DNA of 64,000 nt from JAEMQF01 sp963775015 (GCA_963775015.1 CAVZHI010000006.1:1-64000), one strand, 5' to 3'; positions 1-8,948 are shown, counted from the stretch's first letter. The notes: generated by a model not told the origin, from the sequence alone. A program made the numbers and translations.

Positions 1-1150
1 GCAACTCGACGCCGTAGCCGCGCGCCACTGGCGCCAGCGCTTGCGCGCGTGGAGCCTGCAATGGGCGCGCGCCTTGCCGGTCACGCCATCGCTTCCGCGC
101 TGCGCGCGCAGATGCCCAATTTGCTCGCGGCGCTGGCGAGCAACGTCGACGACGGCGCGCCCGAAGCCACGATCGATTCTGCTCGCGCTGCGGCGCTGCC
201 TCGAAGACGTCGATTGCGGCTGCCGGCCTCGCGCACCCGCGGCTGCGGTCGAACAGGGCAGCGATCCGCTGCTGCGCGCGCGTGGCCACAGTGCGCTCGG
301 ACCCTTGCTGTTCAGCGCCGGTCAGGCCGAGGCGGGGTTGCGCGACGGGGGACTCGGCTCTGCAGTGCCCTGGGCTCGACGCCACGCAACGCGCGCGCGC
401 CCTGCACGCGCTGGCCCGGGTGCGCTGGCGCAGCCGGCGCCGCGCCGCCGACGTGGAACCGCTGCTCGACGAAGCGCAGGCGTTGGCCGGCAGCGGCGAC
501 GATCTGGAGCTGCGCGCAGGCCTGCCCGCGCTGCGAGCTTTGGTCACGAACGCGCACCGCCGCGATCACGCCCAAGGCGAGCGCTTGCACGCCCAGGCGC
601 TCGCGCTCTGGGAATCGGTCGGGAACCGGCACGCGATCAGAGCGGCGCTACAACCTCGCCGTGTGCGCGCAGAACACGAATCGCAACGCGGAAGCGCTGC
701 AAAGAATCGAGCCAATCATCGCCAGCGCGCGCGCCCTGAACGACTGGCGGCGCCTGAACCAGTCGCTGAACGTTCGCGGAAACGCGCACAGCGGCCTGCG
801 CGACTGGCCGCGCGCCTTTGCCGACTACCAGGAGTGCATTCGCATCGCCTGGGAGAACATGGCGTCGTTCGACCTCGCGTTCGGGCTGTGGAACCTGCCC
901 GCGCGCTGCTTCACTTGCGCCAGCCCGAGCCGGCGCTGCGCCTGGCGGCGTACGCCGCGGCTTCTGGCGCGAACGCTCGGCGAACTCAGCGCCGCGGACC
1001 AGCGCTGCTGCAGCGCGTGCGGCGCCTCGCGGCGCGCCAACTCGATGCCGGCGCATCGACACGCTGTGGCGCGAGGGCGAGCCGATGGCGCTCGCCGCTG
1101 CCGTGAGTTGCGCGCTCGGACTGCGCGCGGCAGCGGCTCGGCCGCTGTAG
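1..1150 (+). pseudogene. Frameshifted TPR-type protein, C-terminal part
   Basis: No single frame is open with sensible protein, but plausible segments jump between all three forward frames. One gives LAGHAIASALRAQMPNLLA near 75-135, another CLEDVD near 200, another LLDEAQALAG near 460-500, another RYNLAVCAQNTNRNAEAL near 645. The last, near 1060-1125, ends in LWREGEPMALAAAV. The helical, alanine/leucine-rich repeats and that last motif resemble the TPR C-terminus of large regulator/ATPase proteins of the winged-helix plus TPR kind; this is inference from pattern, not a domain hit. The gene starts left of the window. At least five frame changes are needed, so it is either a decayed gene or a stretch of poor sequence. 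A GC-rich inverted repeat at about 1158-1195 follows it. Confidence 0.55.
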
Positions 1151-1345
1151 TTCGGGCGGCGCCGGGGGCGGACAGCCCGGCCCGCCCCCGGGTGATCGGC
1201 GCCTTTCGGGTGTCCGCGACGCTGCCCCGCATCGCTCAGGGTTTGCCCTAGGTTCCATCTAACGGTTCGACCCGCGAGCCGCTAGCGCTTGCCTAACGGG
1301 GGCCGTCGATCCTTCGCTCCATCGCAACGAGCCAAGGAGTCCGAC

Positions 1346-1417
1346 ATGACCCACTTCCGAGTCCTGATCGCGCTGTTCGCCGCGCTGCCGCTGGCAGCGA
1401 TTGGCGGTACCCGCTGA
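1346..1417 (+). CDS. Very short signal-peptide-like ORF (23 aa)
   Basis: An AAGGAG box lies about 7 bases before this ATG, and the same AAGGAGTC context precedes the next gene at 1476. The 23-residue product is a hydrophobic stretch (VLIALFAALPLAAI) with almost nothing after it. It looks like a signal peptide whose mature domain is gone. It may be a leader ORF for the downstream exported protein or a remnant of a truncated paralogue. There is no homology evidence; only the ribosome site and hydrophobic character support it. Confidence 0.35.
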   Translation: MTHFRVLIALFAALPLAAIGGTR

Positions 1418-1475
1418 ACAGCCGCTGACGCTGCGACATCACGCCCATCCACGAAATTCACCCCAAGGAGTCGCC

Positions 1476-1904
1476 ATGATCAAGTTTTACTACCCTGCCG
1501 TTGCCGCCGCCGTTCTCGCCTGCAGCGCCGCGTCGGCCCAGGAAAACCTGACGCTTCGAGACCTCGACGGCGCGGTCGTCCTGAGCAAAGAAGAACTGCA
1601 ACAACTGCTGCCAGGCGCCGGCATGGCGCGAATGACGACAAGAGGCAACCTGCACCTCTGGAAGAACGAATCCGGGGGCAGCTTCGTCGTCTCGTCGGAC
1701 AACCGGGCGACGAGCCAGCCGCAGAGCACGGCACAGGGCAAATGGCACATCTCCGATGACGGACGCTACTGCGTTCTCATGGAGTGGAGATCGGGCCCGG
1801 AGGAATGGTGCCGCTACCTCGTGAAGGCGGGCAAGACCTATTACTCGGTGAAGTCCGACAAGGTGATGACCGAGAAGGTCTTCAAGCTCGAGATCTCGAA
1901 GTAG
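1476..1904 (+). CDS. Small exported protein, DUF995-like
   Basis: A 142-residue protein starting at an ATG with AAGGAG 6-7 bases upstream. The N-terminus is a clear signal peptide (MIKFYYPAVAAAVLACSAASAQ, cut probably after ASA-Q). The mature part has GRYCVLMEW and GPEEWCRYLVK, two cysteines in the Gly/Trp-rich context typical of DUF995-type periplasmic proteins, and a C-terminal KVFKLEISK. It probably acts in the periplasm; its function is unknown. The family name rests on motif memory, so it is less certain than the export prediction. Confidence 0.7.
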   Translation: MIKFYYPAVAAAVLACSAASAQENLTLRDLDGAVVLSKEELQQLLPGAGMARMTTRGNLHLWKNESGGSFVVSSDNRATSQPQSTAQGKWHISDDGRYCVLMEWRSGPEEWCRYLVKAGKTYYSVKSDKVMTEKVFKLEISK

Positions 1905-2043
1905 CCGAGCGCCGCGGGTTCCGCCACGTTGCCCGAACCCGTGCTCCGTGGGCCGCTTCAGTTGACAGTTGGTCCGTTCTGATCCCGCAGCGCTCGACAC
2001 GCTGCGTCCGCCCGCATTCAACCACCTTCCGAAGGAGAAACTC

Positions 2044-4131
2044 ATGACTCACGCTCGCCGATCGAACCCCCACTCCCTGCCGCGCCTGGCGGCGCTGTTT
2101 GCCAGTGCCGCAGCACTTGTGCTCGTGCTGCCCGGCTGCGGCGGCGGCGGCGGTGGTGGTGCTGCGGGAACGCCTCCGCCACCCCCGCCGCCTCCTCCTC
2201 CTCCTCCGTCGGTCGCGATCAGCGGCGTGATCTCCGACGGCCCGCTGCAAGGCGCGACCGCGTGTTACGACCTGAACGACAACAACGCCTGCGACGCGGG
2301 AGAGCCGACGTCGAGTCCGAGCACCGCGAACGGCAGCTACACGATCAACGTGCTGACGAGCGTCGCCGGCCAGCACGCGGTGGTCGTCAACGTTCCCGCC
2401 GACGCGATCGACCAGACGACCAACGCGCCGATCGGCGTCGCGCTCACGCTCAGGGCTCCGTCCACCGGCAACGGCGGCTCGCAAAGCGTTTTTGTGAGCC
2501 CGCTCACGACGCTCGTCGTCGGCCAGATGCTCGCCACCGGCGCGAACGCCGCGGACGCGGCGGCCTACATTCAGGCGCAGACCGGTTTGACGCTGTCGCC
2601 CCTGGCCGACTACAGCGGCCCGACCGCGCCGCAACTCCAGGCCGCCTTGTTCGCACGCCTCGCGGTGCAGACGCAGAAGGTGCTTGCCGGCGCGCTCGCG
2701 GCGCAACTCGGGCAACCCGACCTGAGCGGCGCGACCGTGACGCAGGCCGACATCGACAAAGCCGCAAGCGACGCGCTGCGCGGCGGATTGCCGGCGCTCG
2801 CCGCGGTGCTCGCCGATCCGGCAGTGAGCGGCGCGAGCGACGTGCAGGCGGCGCTGGTTGCTGCAGCGCAAGACCTCGTCGCCACCCAGCCTGCGCTCAA
2901 CCCCTCTGAAGCGCTGTCGGTGGCGATCGCCGCCCGGCTCGCCGATCTGTCGGCGGCGACGCCCGGGCCATCCGCCGTGCTGCGTGGCTTTGCGTATACC
3001 GACGCGAACAACTGGACGGCGCGCTACATGGCTTCGGACGCGCTCGACATTGCGCCCGATCTGGACGGACTCGTGCACTTCTACGACGTGCACAAGCAAA
3101 ACACGGCGGGCGTGATCAGCACCTGGGGTTTCGGCACGCTCGAAGCGCGCCAGGGCGACGTGCACTGGAGCGGCAATCTGTGGAAGGCGTGCAACCTGTT
3201 CGAGCGCAGCAGCCAGACGCCGCGCGACGCTTTGGGGCGCAGCACCTACAACTATTGCGACGGCTGGGAGAAGGGCGTGAGCACCCGCACCGGAATCGAC
3301 ATCGCCGGGCAGTCGATGGCGAGTGTGATCACGAACCGGATTCGCACCCAGCCGGGTGAGGACAACGGCGTCGCGTACGCGAACTGGGGCCCGGCCGACC
3401 TGAACCTGCTCGGCAATGCCACGTTCCCGGCCGGCTCGCAGCTCTTCACCCAGGTCTCGACGCCAACCGAGACCGCCTTCGCCTACGACGTGACGAACCC
3501 GGTGAGCACCTTCGGCACCGTCGCCGCGGCGGGCAGTATTCAAGTCGACGCGGTCCAGGCGTGCAGCCGGGCGTTCGTCGGCGCGGTGGCGTCGTTCACC
3601 GTCGGTACGCTCGAACAACTGGTGACGGTCAACACCGGCAACCCGTGCAACGTGCTGCTGCAAACCGACGCCAACGGTTCGAGTCTGAGCCCGAACCTGT
3701 GGTGGTCGGCGTCGAGCGTGTCGCTGGGCAGCGTGCCCGCCGCGATCGTGCCACCCGTGAGCACTGGAACCTTCTTCACCACGACGGCGAACCTGCGCGT
3801 CGCCTTCACCGGCGGCAACGCCGTCACCTACTACAGCTGCTACGTGCGAACGAACGGCGGCAGCCCACGCAATTGCAGCGTCATCGGCACGGGCACGTAT
3901 GCGATCCAGACCCTGGGACAGGTGCCCAACATCGGCCGCGTCATGACGTTTACGAACCTGCCCGCGATCGCGCAGCGCCTGAGCTTCAGCCGTGTCTTCG
4001 TCGAGCGCGACGGCGTCGTCTACTTCGGCTACCGCAATGCGCTCAACGTCGCGCGCACAACGCTGCGCCTGAACCTGCCTGCGGCGAACGCGCTGTTCAG
4101 TACCCTGGGCATCGCGGCGATCGTGCCTTGA
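2044..4131 (+). CDS. Large lipoprotein of unknown function
   Basis: A 695-residue protein. The start at 2044 is set by GAAGGAG 7 bases upstream. Residues 1-36 are a lipoprotein signal ending in the lipobox VLPGC, followed by seven glycines and a run of twelve prolines that probably spans the periplasm or cell wall as a linker. Next comes a short acidic segment DLNDNNACDAGE, resembling a calcium-binding loop of the kind seen in carboxypeptidase-regulatory-like or dockerin-like repeats. The remainder is Ala/Thr/Ser-rich with paired cysteines in the C-terminal half. Nothing in it identifies an enzyme. It is probably anchored to the outer membrane. The GC-rich tract at 2140-2210 is prone to slippage. 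Confidence 0.75.
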   Translation: MTHARRSNPHSLPRLAALFASAAALVLVLPGCGGGGGGGAAGTPPPPPPPPPPPPSVAISGVISDGPLQGATACYDLNDNNACDAGEPTSSPSTANGSYTINVLTSVAGQHAVVVNVPADAIDQTTNAPIGVALTLRAPSTGNGGSQSVFVSPLTTLVVGQMLATGANAADAAAYIQAQTGLTLSPLADYSGPTAPQLQAALFARLAVQTQKVLAGALAAQLGQPDLSGATVTQADIDKAASDALRGGLPALAAVLADPAVSGASDVQAALVAAAQDLVATQPALNPSEALSVAIAARLADLSAATPGPSAVLRGFAYTDANNWTARYMASDALDIAPDLDGLVHFYDVHKQNTAGVISTWGFGTLEARQGDVHWSGNLWKACNLFERSSQTPRDALGRSTYNYCDGWEKGVSTRTGIDIAGQSMASVITNRIRTQPGEDNGVAYANWGPADLNLLGNATFPAGSQLFTQVSTPTETAFAYDVTNPVSTFGTVAAAGSIQVDAVQACSRAFVGAVASFTVGTLEQLVTVNTGNPCNVLLQTDANGSSLSPNLWWSASSVSLGSVPAAIVPPVSTGTFFTTTANLRVAFTGGNAVTYYSCYVRTNGGSPRNCSVIGTGTYAIQTLGQVPNIGRVMTFTNLPAIAQRLSFSRVFVERDGVVYFGYRNALNVARTTLRLNLPAANALFSTLGIAAIVP

Positions 4132-4173
4132 AGCGGGCGCAGCACGCTGGACCTGGGCTGCGCAAAGGCAACC

Positions 4174-4749
4174 ATGACGAGCTTGCCGGCCGCGCCGCTC
4201 GCTGCCCACGCCACGCCGGCTGCGTCTGCCGGACCGTGGGCGCGGCACGACGATCCGGCGGGGTTTTGTGCGCGAATTCCGCTCGGCTGGCGGGTGCAGG
4301 CGAGTCACTGGGGCGACATCGCAATCAGCGAACCCCAGGGCTCAGCCGCAGCGCTGGTGCGCACCCGCAGCGTTGCGCCGGGCGCCGACTTTTCGCGCTG
4401 GGTGCAAGACGCCTACGCGGCCACCGAGCCCGGTCTGCACAGCGTGCGCATGCTCGACGTGCAGGCGTGCGGCGCGGACCTGGTGCGCGCGGCGTTCGAC
4501 TACGGCAGCCAGGTGTTCCAGGGTCGCGCTCATGTCGTCGGCGTGCGCGAGGGCGATCTCGCCGCGCTGTTCATCGCCGCGGCAGCGCGAGCCGAGTTCG
4601 TGCAGCGCCTGCCGACGCTGCTGCAAATCCTCGACAGCCTGCGCTTCGCGCCAGGGCCGGGCCGGCAGTTTCACGAGCGGCTCAGGCAGTGCCGGTTGCC
4701 GTGGGACTTTGGTGCCGCGTATTCCGATGCGAGCCGAGAGCGGCGTTAG
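4174..4749 (+). CDS. Hypothetical protein
   Basis: A 191-residue protein with an AAGG box upstream of its ATG, 42 bases after the lipoprotein gene. The central part (FCARIPLGWRV, GDIAISEPQG, then DLVRAAFDYGSQVFQGRAHVVGVREGDLAALFIAAAA) alternates strands and helices. This recalls the PsbP/DUF1795-type fold, where an aromatic-Pro-x-GW motif is followed by a short domain that reports on secretion or stress. That comparison is weak. No signal peptide or membrane segment is evident. It may be co-transcribed with the lipoprotein gene. Confidence 0.6.
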   Translation: MTSLPAAPLAAHATPAASAGPWARHDDPAGFCARIPLGWRVQASHWGDIAISEPQGSAAALVRTRSVAPGADFSRWVQDAYAATEPGLHSVRMLDVQACGADLVRAAFDYGSQVFQGRAHVVGVREGDLAALFIAAAARAEFVQRLPTLLQILDSLRFAPGPGRQFHERLRQCRLPWDFGAAYSDASRERR

Positions 4750-4810
4750 CCCAGGCCAGGCCGAAAACCTCACCCCGAGTCGCTGCGCGGTGGCGGTGCC
4801 ATCCCAGCGC

Positions 4811-5401
4811 TCAGGACAGCGCCCGTTCAAGCTCCGAAAAGTTGCTGGCGATCGGGGTCACGTCGATGGCAGCGCCGAGCTGCCTTTCGATTTGCGTGCG
4901 TGATACCACGCCACGCACGCGCCGCGGCCTTTGATCGGTGGCGTTCTGAACCACCAGCAGGTGGTTGCGGCCGAACTTCTTGAGGGTGGCGATCAGGCTC
5001 GCGACCGTGGCGGTGCGCATCAGGTCGAGGTTGATCGCTTCCATCGTCGCGAGGTTGTCCATCACGTCGGCAACGCACAACTCGTCGTAGTGCACGTTGC
5101 GGTCGTGCACGACGCGCATCGGCTTTTCGCCGTGCAGGTCGCTCGACGTGATCAAACCTTCGATCGACGGCATGTCGGTGACGACAAACAGCATGCGCAC
5201 GCCCTGGTAGATCATCAGTTGCTCGGCCTGCGCGAGCGTCGTGGACGGATGGGTCGTCGCCGCCTTCACCTGCGTCAGGTCGGTCATCACCTGCAGCGCG
5301 GGTGAATCAAGTGTGACGTGCGCGTCTTGCCACGGCCTGGCGTGGGCCAGCGGCGTGCCGTGTTCAAGGTGGAAAGTGGGCAAGGCAGCATCGCGGTTCA
5401 T
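4811..5401 (-). CDS. CBS-domain protein
   Basis: A 196-residue protein read leftward. The start at 5401 (MNRDAALPTF) is preferred over the longer in-frame ATG at 5452 because a GGGGG box lies 6-10 bases upstream and the extension has no conserved look. It holds two CBS modules: the first around TDLTQVKAATTHPSTTLAQAEQLMI then RMLFVVTDMPSIEGLITSSDL, the second around DLMRTATVASLIATLKKFGRNHLLVV then RRVRGVVSRTQI. CBS pairs bind adenosyl nucleotides and act as sensors. Standing alone with no catalytic domain, its partner is unknown. Confidence 0.85.
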   Translation of the reverse strand: MNRDAALPTFHLEHGTPLAHARPWQDAHVTLDSPALQVMTDLTQVKAATTHPSTTLAQAEQLMIYQGVRMLFVVTDMPSIEGLITSSDLHGEKPMRVVHDRNVHYDELCVADVMDNLATMEAINLDLMRTATVASLIATLKKFGRNHLLVVQNATDQRPRRVRGVVSRTQIERQLGAAIDVTPIASNFSELERALS

Positions 5402-5719
5402 GGCAGGCCCCCGAAGTGTGAGCGGTGTCGCTGAGATCGACTCGAGCAGCACATTACGCTCAATCCTCGATTTCTGCCAGCCCTAGAGGAGCCTGGGCCG
5501 AAGGCTCGCACGCAGCCGATCGGCCAGATGAGGTTTCTCGCTACCGGGTGATCGGATGCCTTGGCCACGAATGGTGCCTTGACGCGACCCACAAAAAGGC
5601 GTTTACTGCGCTTGGAGAGCGATCGGACGGGGCTTTTTCCCCGTGCAAGTGATTCGCTCTCATCGTCGTGAAAGGAGGGCAGACCTATCGAGAAGCCTCA
5701 ACGAACCACTCCCCCCACG

Positions 5720-5826
5720 ACCGGCATCACGATGCCGGTGGACGTCACCCCCGTGTGACGTGAGGATGCCACCGAGAGTGGCTCCACAGAATGCCCTGCA
5801 ACGCAAAGCAGGGCATTGCTGTTTTT
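5720..5826 (+). ncRNA. Candidate structured small RNA with terminator
   Basis: On the plus strand three hairpins follow each other: ACCGGCAT/ATGCCGGT with a CACG loop (5720-5739), ACGTCAC/GTGACGT (5742-5761) and GCCAC/GTGGC with a CGAGA loop (about 5768-5782). A 10-bp perfect stem, AATGCCCTGC/GCAGGGCATT, then ends in GCTGTTTTT. The last hairpin reads as an intrinsic terminator only on the plus strand, opposite to both flanking genes. This supports a separate transcript running right and ending before the haemoglobin gene. The 5' end is not defined; it may reach back to about 5640. It does not match any riboswitch family I can recall. Confidence 0.4.
5790..5826 (+). terminator. Intrinsic terminator, plus strand
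   Basis: Perfect 10-bp stem AATGCCCTGC/GCAGGGCATT with an 8-base loop, followed by GCTGTTTTT. No plus-strand protein gene lies upstream, so it either ends a small RNA or stops antisense transcription into the haemoglobin gene. Confidence 0.6.
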
Positions 5827-5932
5827 GCGGCAGGCAAACGCAGCAGGTTTCTTCTCCGCAACGATTCGCGCGCGCCGGCCAAGTCCTTCGAGACGCACTC
5901 GCCATCCCCCGGCAATGGAACGCAGATCGGCG

Positions 5933-6370
5933 TCAGTTGCGCGTCACGATCTCCCGGTGCAGCGGCGCGAGCACCGCGAGCATCCCGTTTTGCGCGCTGA
6001 AGGGAATGCCGCGTTCGTCCATGCAATCTTGCAAGACTTCGACGAGCGCGTTGAAGTCGCTGCGCGCGATCTCCAGGCCGCGGTGCACGCCGCGCATCTG
6101 CGCGCCGCTGTAGCGGCACGGCCCGCCAGACAGCATGCACAACTGATCCGTAAGCTGTTCTTTGAGGCGCGGCTTGTCGGCGTTTTCGAAGAAGACTTTG
6201 GTTCGGGTATCGATGGCGAGGCGTTCAACGAACACCTCCATCAGCGCCGCGATTCCAGGCTTTTCGCCGAACGCCAGGTAAACATGCGCCGCGCCGGCTT
6301 GAGCCCCGCTCGCGCCGTGCATCAGCGCCGCAGCGAGTGCCAATGTGAGCGTGCCGAGAAGTCGAAACAT
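5933..6370 (-). CDS. Group 1 truncated haemoglobin, exported
   Basis: A 145-residue protein; its ATG at 6370 follows GAGGAG by 6 bases. Residues 1-27 form a signal peptide (LLGTLTLALAAALMHGASGAQA). The rest is a 2-on-2 globin: GEKPGIAALMEVFVERLAID, KVFFENADKPRLKEQLTDQLC, then GGPCRYSGAQMRGVHRGLEI carrying the proximal histidine region, and MLAVLAPLHREIV at the end. Such globins bind O2 or NO at a heme. The signal peptide places it outside the cytoplasm, which is less common for this family. It lies 38 bases after the DUF3034 gene in the same direction, so the two are probably one operon. Confidence 0.88.
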   Translation of the reverse strand: MFRLLGTLTLALAAALMHGASGAQAGAAHVYLAFGEKPGIAALMEVFVERLAIDTRTKVFFENADKPRLKEQLTDQLCMLSGGPCRYSGAQMRGVHRGLEIARSDFNALVEVLQDCMDERGIPFSAQNGMLAVLAPLHREIVTRN

Positions 6371-6408
6371 GGGATGCTCCTCGGTTTGGCGGCGCAGCGT
6401 CCAGGCCT

Positions 6409-7317
6409 TCAAAGCGCCAGTTGGGCCGACAGGTAGGCGCCTGTCTGGCGGCGCGCAATGGCCGCGGGAGCGATGGCGCCGAGGTCCACCCAGGCGAGTG
6501 TCAAGGACAAGTTCTTGTTCAGCGCCCAGGCGAGGAAGACGTCGCTCCACGCGTCTTCCTTCAGACCCGCGCCGAGCGCCGAGGGGTTGAGGTTGTCCGG
6601 CTTGCCGCGGTACTCGGCACCGATCGCGACGCGCCGACTCAGCAGGTAGGCGATCGACAGTTCGGGCAGCACCCGGTAGCCGCGCTGCGTGGCGCTGCCA
6701 AAACCGAGCAGGCCGTTCTGATTCGCCTTCGTCGCGCGCAGCGTCACGTTGGCCAGCACGCCCTGCGCCAGGAACAGCTTGGTGGCGCTGGCGTAGACGT
6801 CCGTTCCGCGCGTCTTCGCGCCGAGCGACGCCAGCGTTGGCGCGAGGCCCGCGGGCCGGGCGTGTTTGAACTCGGCACCGACGGCGAGCTGCGGCCACCA
6901 GGTGTCGCTGTCGAGAATCGCTTCACCGAAGATCCGCAACTTCGCGCCGACGATGTCTTGCTTGAGTCGCAATCCAGGCAAGCCGAGCGCCGGACCGGTG
7001 CTGCCGGTGTCGAAGTCTTGGCTCGCCACCGACAGTTCGAAGCGATCGTCGTACGCGAGTGCCGCGCCGGCGACCGTCAAGCCGTAGTCGCGCGTCCGAA
7101 CCCGGGTCGCGTACGCCGTGCCGCCGAGCTCGCCGTTCGTCGCATGGCTACCGGTCGAAGCCCAGGGCGTGAGGCCGCCCCCGGCAGCGCCGTCGATGCT
7201 GCTCACGCCTCCGGTCAAGAGCAATTTGCCGGTTTCGGAGTGGGCGTTGCTGGCGCAGAGCGCGAGCGCCAAGCCCGCGGCTCTGATGAGTAGTTGCCCA
7301 ACAGATTGCTCCGGCAT
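6409..7317 (-). CDS. DUF3034-family outer-membrane protein
   Basis: A 302-residue protein. The start at 7317 follows GGAGGT; a longer in-frame start at 7338 lacks such a site. A signal peptide (LLIRAAGLALALCASNAHSE) precedes GKLLLTGGVSSIDGAAGGGL, which is typical of DUF3034. The rest is alternating-residue beta structure with aromatic girdles and ends in GAYLSAQLAL. The terminal hydrophobic strand suits an outer-membrane beta barrel. Function is unknown. Pairing with an exported truncated haemoglobin suggests a shared role at the cell envelope, perhaps in gas or nitrogen-oxide handling; that is inference. Confidence 0.8.
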   Translation of the reverse strand: MPEQSVGQLLIRAAGLALALCASNAHSETGKLLLTGGVSSIDGAAGGGLTPWASTGSHATNGELGGTAYATRVRTRDYGLTVAGAALAYDDRFELSVASQDFDTGSTGPALGLPGLRLKQDIVGAKLRIFGEAILDSDTWWPQLAVGAEFKHARPAGLAPTLASLGAKTRGTDVYASATKLFLAQGVLANVTLRATKANQNGLLGFGSATQRGYRVLPELSIAYLLSRRVAIGAEYRGKPDNLNPSALGAGLKEDAWSDVFLAWALNKNLSLTLAWVDLGAIAPAAIARRQTGAYLSAQLAL

Positions 7318-7421
7318 CGAGACCTCCAAGCAGCCCAATCCGCCGGCACCACGCCGAGCGAACCGCCCCCGTGGATACGCACGAACTTGGCGGCTGGATG
7401 CGCGGCCCGGTCAGGCCGTCG

Positions 7422-8948
7422 CTACACGGGGGTCGCCGGCTTGGCAGCGGGAACGCTTGCGGGGTCGGGCGGACGGCGCGCGAGCAACTCCGCGATCTGA
7501 GATTCATACGCCGCGGCGACGCGCAACAGTTCCGCGTCGCCCTGCGGCCGCCCGATGAGCTGCAACCCTGCGGGCCAGACGCCGTTCGCATGAAACCCCG
7601 CCGGGACGCTGATCGCCGGCAGCCCGGCCAGCGTGGCGTAGATCGTCACCTCCATCCAGCGGTGGTAGGTGTCCATGCGGCGCGCGTTGATTTGCTGCGG
7701 CCAGCGCTCGCCGATCGGGAACGGCCAGACCTGCGTCGCCGGCAAGGCGAGCACGTCGAAGGACTCGAACAAACCGAGCAGGTGCGTGTAGAACGCGCTG
7801 CGAACCTGGCTCGCTTGCATGAAGTCCATGAAGCGAAGGTCCATGCCGCGGTCGTGCTCCCACAGCGCCTCGGGCTTGATTTGCTCGCGCGCGCCGGGCT
7901 TCTGCACGAACGGCGCGATGCGCGCCGCGATGAGCGCGCGGCGCCAGACGAGCCAGGTGTCCCAGAGTGCGTCGGGGTCGAAGCCGAGCGGTATGCGCTG
8001 CACATTCGCCCCGCCTTGCGCGAACCGTTGCAGCGCCTGTTCGCACACCGGCAGCAGGCCGTCTTCGAGCGGCAGATGACCGTCGAGGTCGGCGAGCCAG
8101 CCGACCTTCAGGCCCATCAATGCGGAGTCGCCAAGCGCCGCGCCGCCACTCTGCGGCGCCAGAAAGTCCTGTGGCCCTTGCGCGATCGACAGCGGCACGC
8201 GTGGATCGTGACCGGCTTGAATCGCGAGCAGCTTGGCGAGGTCGCGCACGTTGCGCGCCATCGGCCCTTCGATCGACAGCTGGCTGACCCAGGCGTCGTT
8301 GGCCGGCCAGAGCGGAATCCGGCCCTGGCTCGGGCGCAGGCCGAAGACATGGTTCCACGCCGCCGGGTTGCGCAGGCTGCCCATGAAGTCGGAGCCATCG
8401 GCCACCGGCAGGAGGCGCTGCGCGAGCGCGACCGCGGCGCCGCCGCTGCTGCCGCCGGCGCTGACGGTTGCGTCCCACGCGTTCGCGGTCGCACCAAACA
8501 CGTTGTTGAAGGTGTGCGAGCCGAGGCCAAATTCGGGCATGTTGGTCTTGCCGATGACGATGCAGCCGGCGGCCTTCATTCGCGCCGCCATCACGCCGTC
8601 AACGCTCGCCACGGCGTCTATCAGGAGCGGGCTGCCGAGCGTGGTGGGGAAGCCCGCCGTGTGCGCCGCGTCCTTGATCGCCTGCGGAATGCCGTGCAGC
8701 CAGCCGTGCGAGCCATACGCTGTTTTGCCCGGCGCGAGGTCGGCGTCGCGCGCGTCGGCCAGCGCGAGCAGCGTGGCCTCGGGGGCGAGGTTGACGAGCG
8801 CGTTGAGCTGCGGATTGAGGCGCTGAATTCGTGCCAGGTAGGCCTGCATGACCTCGCGGCACGAGACTTCGCGCGAATGGATCGCGCGCGACAGCGCGTC
8901 GGCGTCGAGGTCGGTGATGGGGTCCGAAGGCGCTGCCACTGCGGTCAC
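7422..8948 (-). CDS. Amidase (amidase-signature family)
   Basis: A 508-residue amidase-signature hydrolase. The Ser-cisSer-Lys triad is visible: lysine in IPQAIKDAAHTAGF, the glycine/serine loop AGGSSGGAAVALA, and DGSDFMGSLRNPA. It would hydrolyse an amide to acid plus ammonia in the cytoplasm; the substrate cannot be told. The initiation codon is GTG at 8948, four bases beyond the argF stop, with no strong ribosome site, so it is probably translated by coupling from argF. This ties an amide hydrolase to arginine biosynthesis, which may only reflect operon position. Confidence 0.85.
   Translation of the reverse strand: MTAVAAPSDPITDLDADALSRAIHSREVSCREVMQAYLARIQRLNPQLNALVNLAPEATLLALADARDADLAPGKTAYGSHGWLHGIPQAIKDAAHTAGFPTTLGSPLLIDAVASVDGVMAARMKAAGCIVIGKTNMPEFGLGSHTFNNVFGATANAWDATVSAGGSSGGAAVALAQRLLPVADGSDFMGSLRNPAAWNHVFGLRPSQGRIPLWPANDAWVSQLSIEGPMARNVRDLAKLLAIQAGHDPRVPLSIAQGPQDFLAPQSGGAALGDSALMGLKVGWLADLDGHLPLEDGLLPVCEQALQRFAQGGANVQRIPLGFDPDALWDTWLVWRRALIAARIAPFVQKPGAREQIKPEALWEHDRGMDLRFMDFMQASQVRSAFYTHLLGLFESFDVLALPATQVWPFPIGERWPQQINARRMDTYHRWMEVTIYATLAGLPAISVPAGFHANGVWPAGLQLIGRPQGDAELLRVAAAYESQIAELLARRPPDPASVPAAKPATPV

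Larger units (their letters stand above)
5402..5932. other. 530-bp intergenic region with several hairpins
   Basis: No convincing protein is seen between the CBS gene and the haemoglobin gene, both read leftward. The stretch contains ACGGGG-CTTTTT-CCCCGT at 5627-5644, a series of hairpins at 5720-5782 and a perfect 10-bp stem followed by a T-rich run at 5790-5826. The leader and promoter of the CBS gene should also lie in its left part. The structured part is described separately as a possible small RNA. Confidence 0.6.

Noticed and set aside
1882..4308. Long minus-strand open frame (over 800 codons) opposite the lipoprotein gene
   Set aside because: Arg/His-rich low-complexity shadow typical of GC-rich antisense frames; the plus-strand gene has a ribosome site, signal peptide and lipobox.
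5720..5826. Possible guanidine-II or c-di-GMP riboswitch
   Set aside because: An ACGA and a CGCAAAGC string are present, but the order and loops do not fit either consensus, and the strand is opposite to both neighbouring genes.
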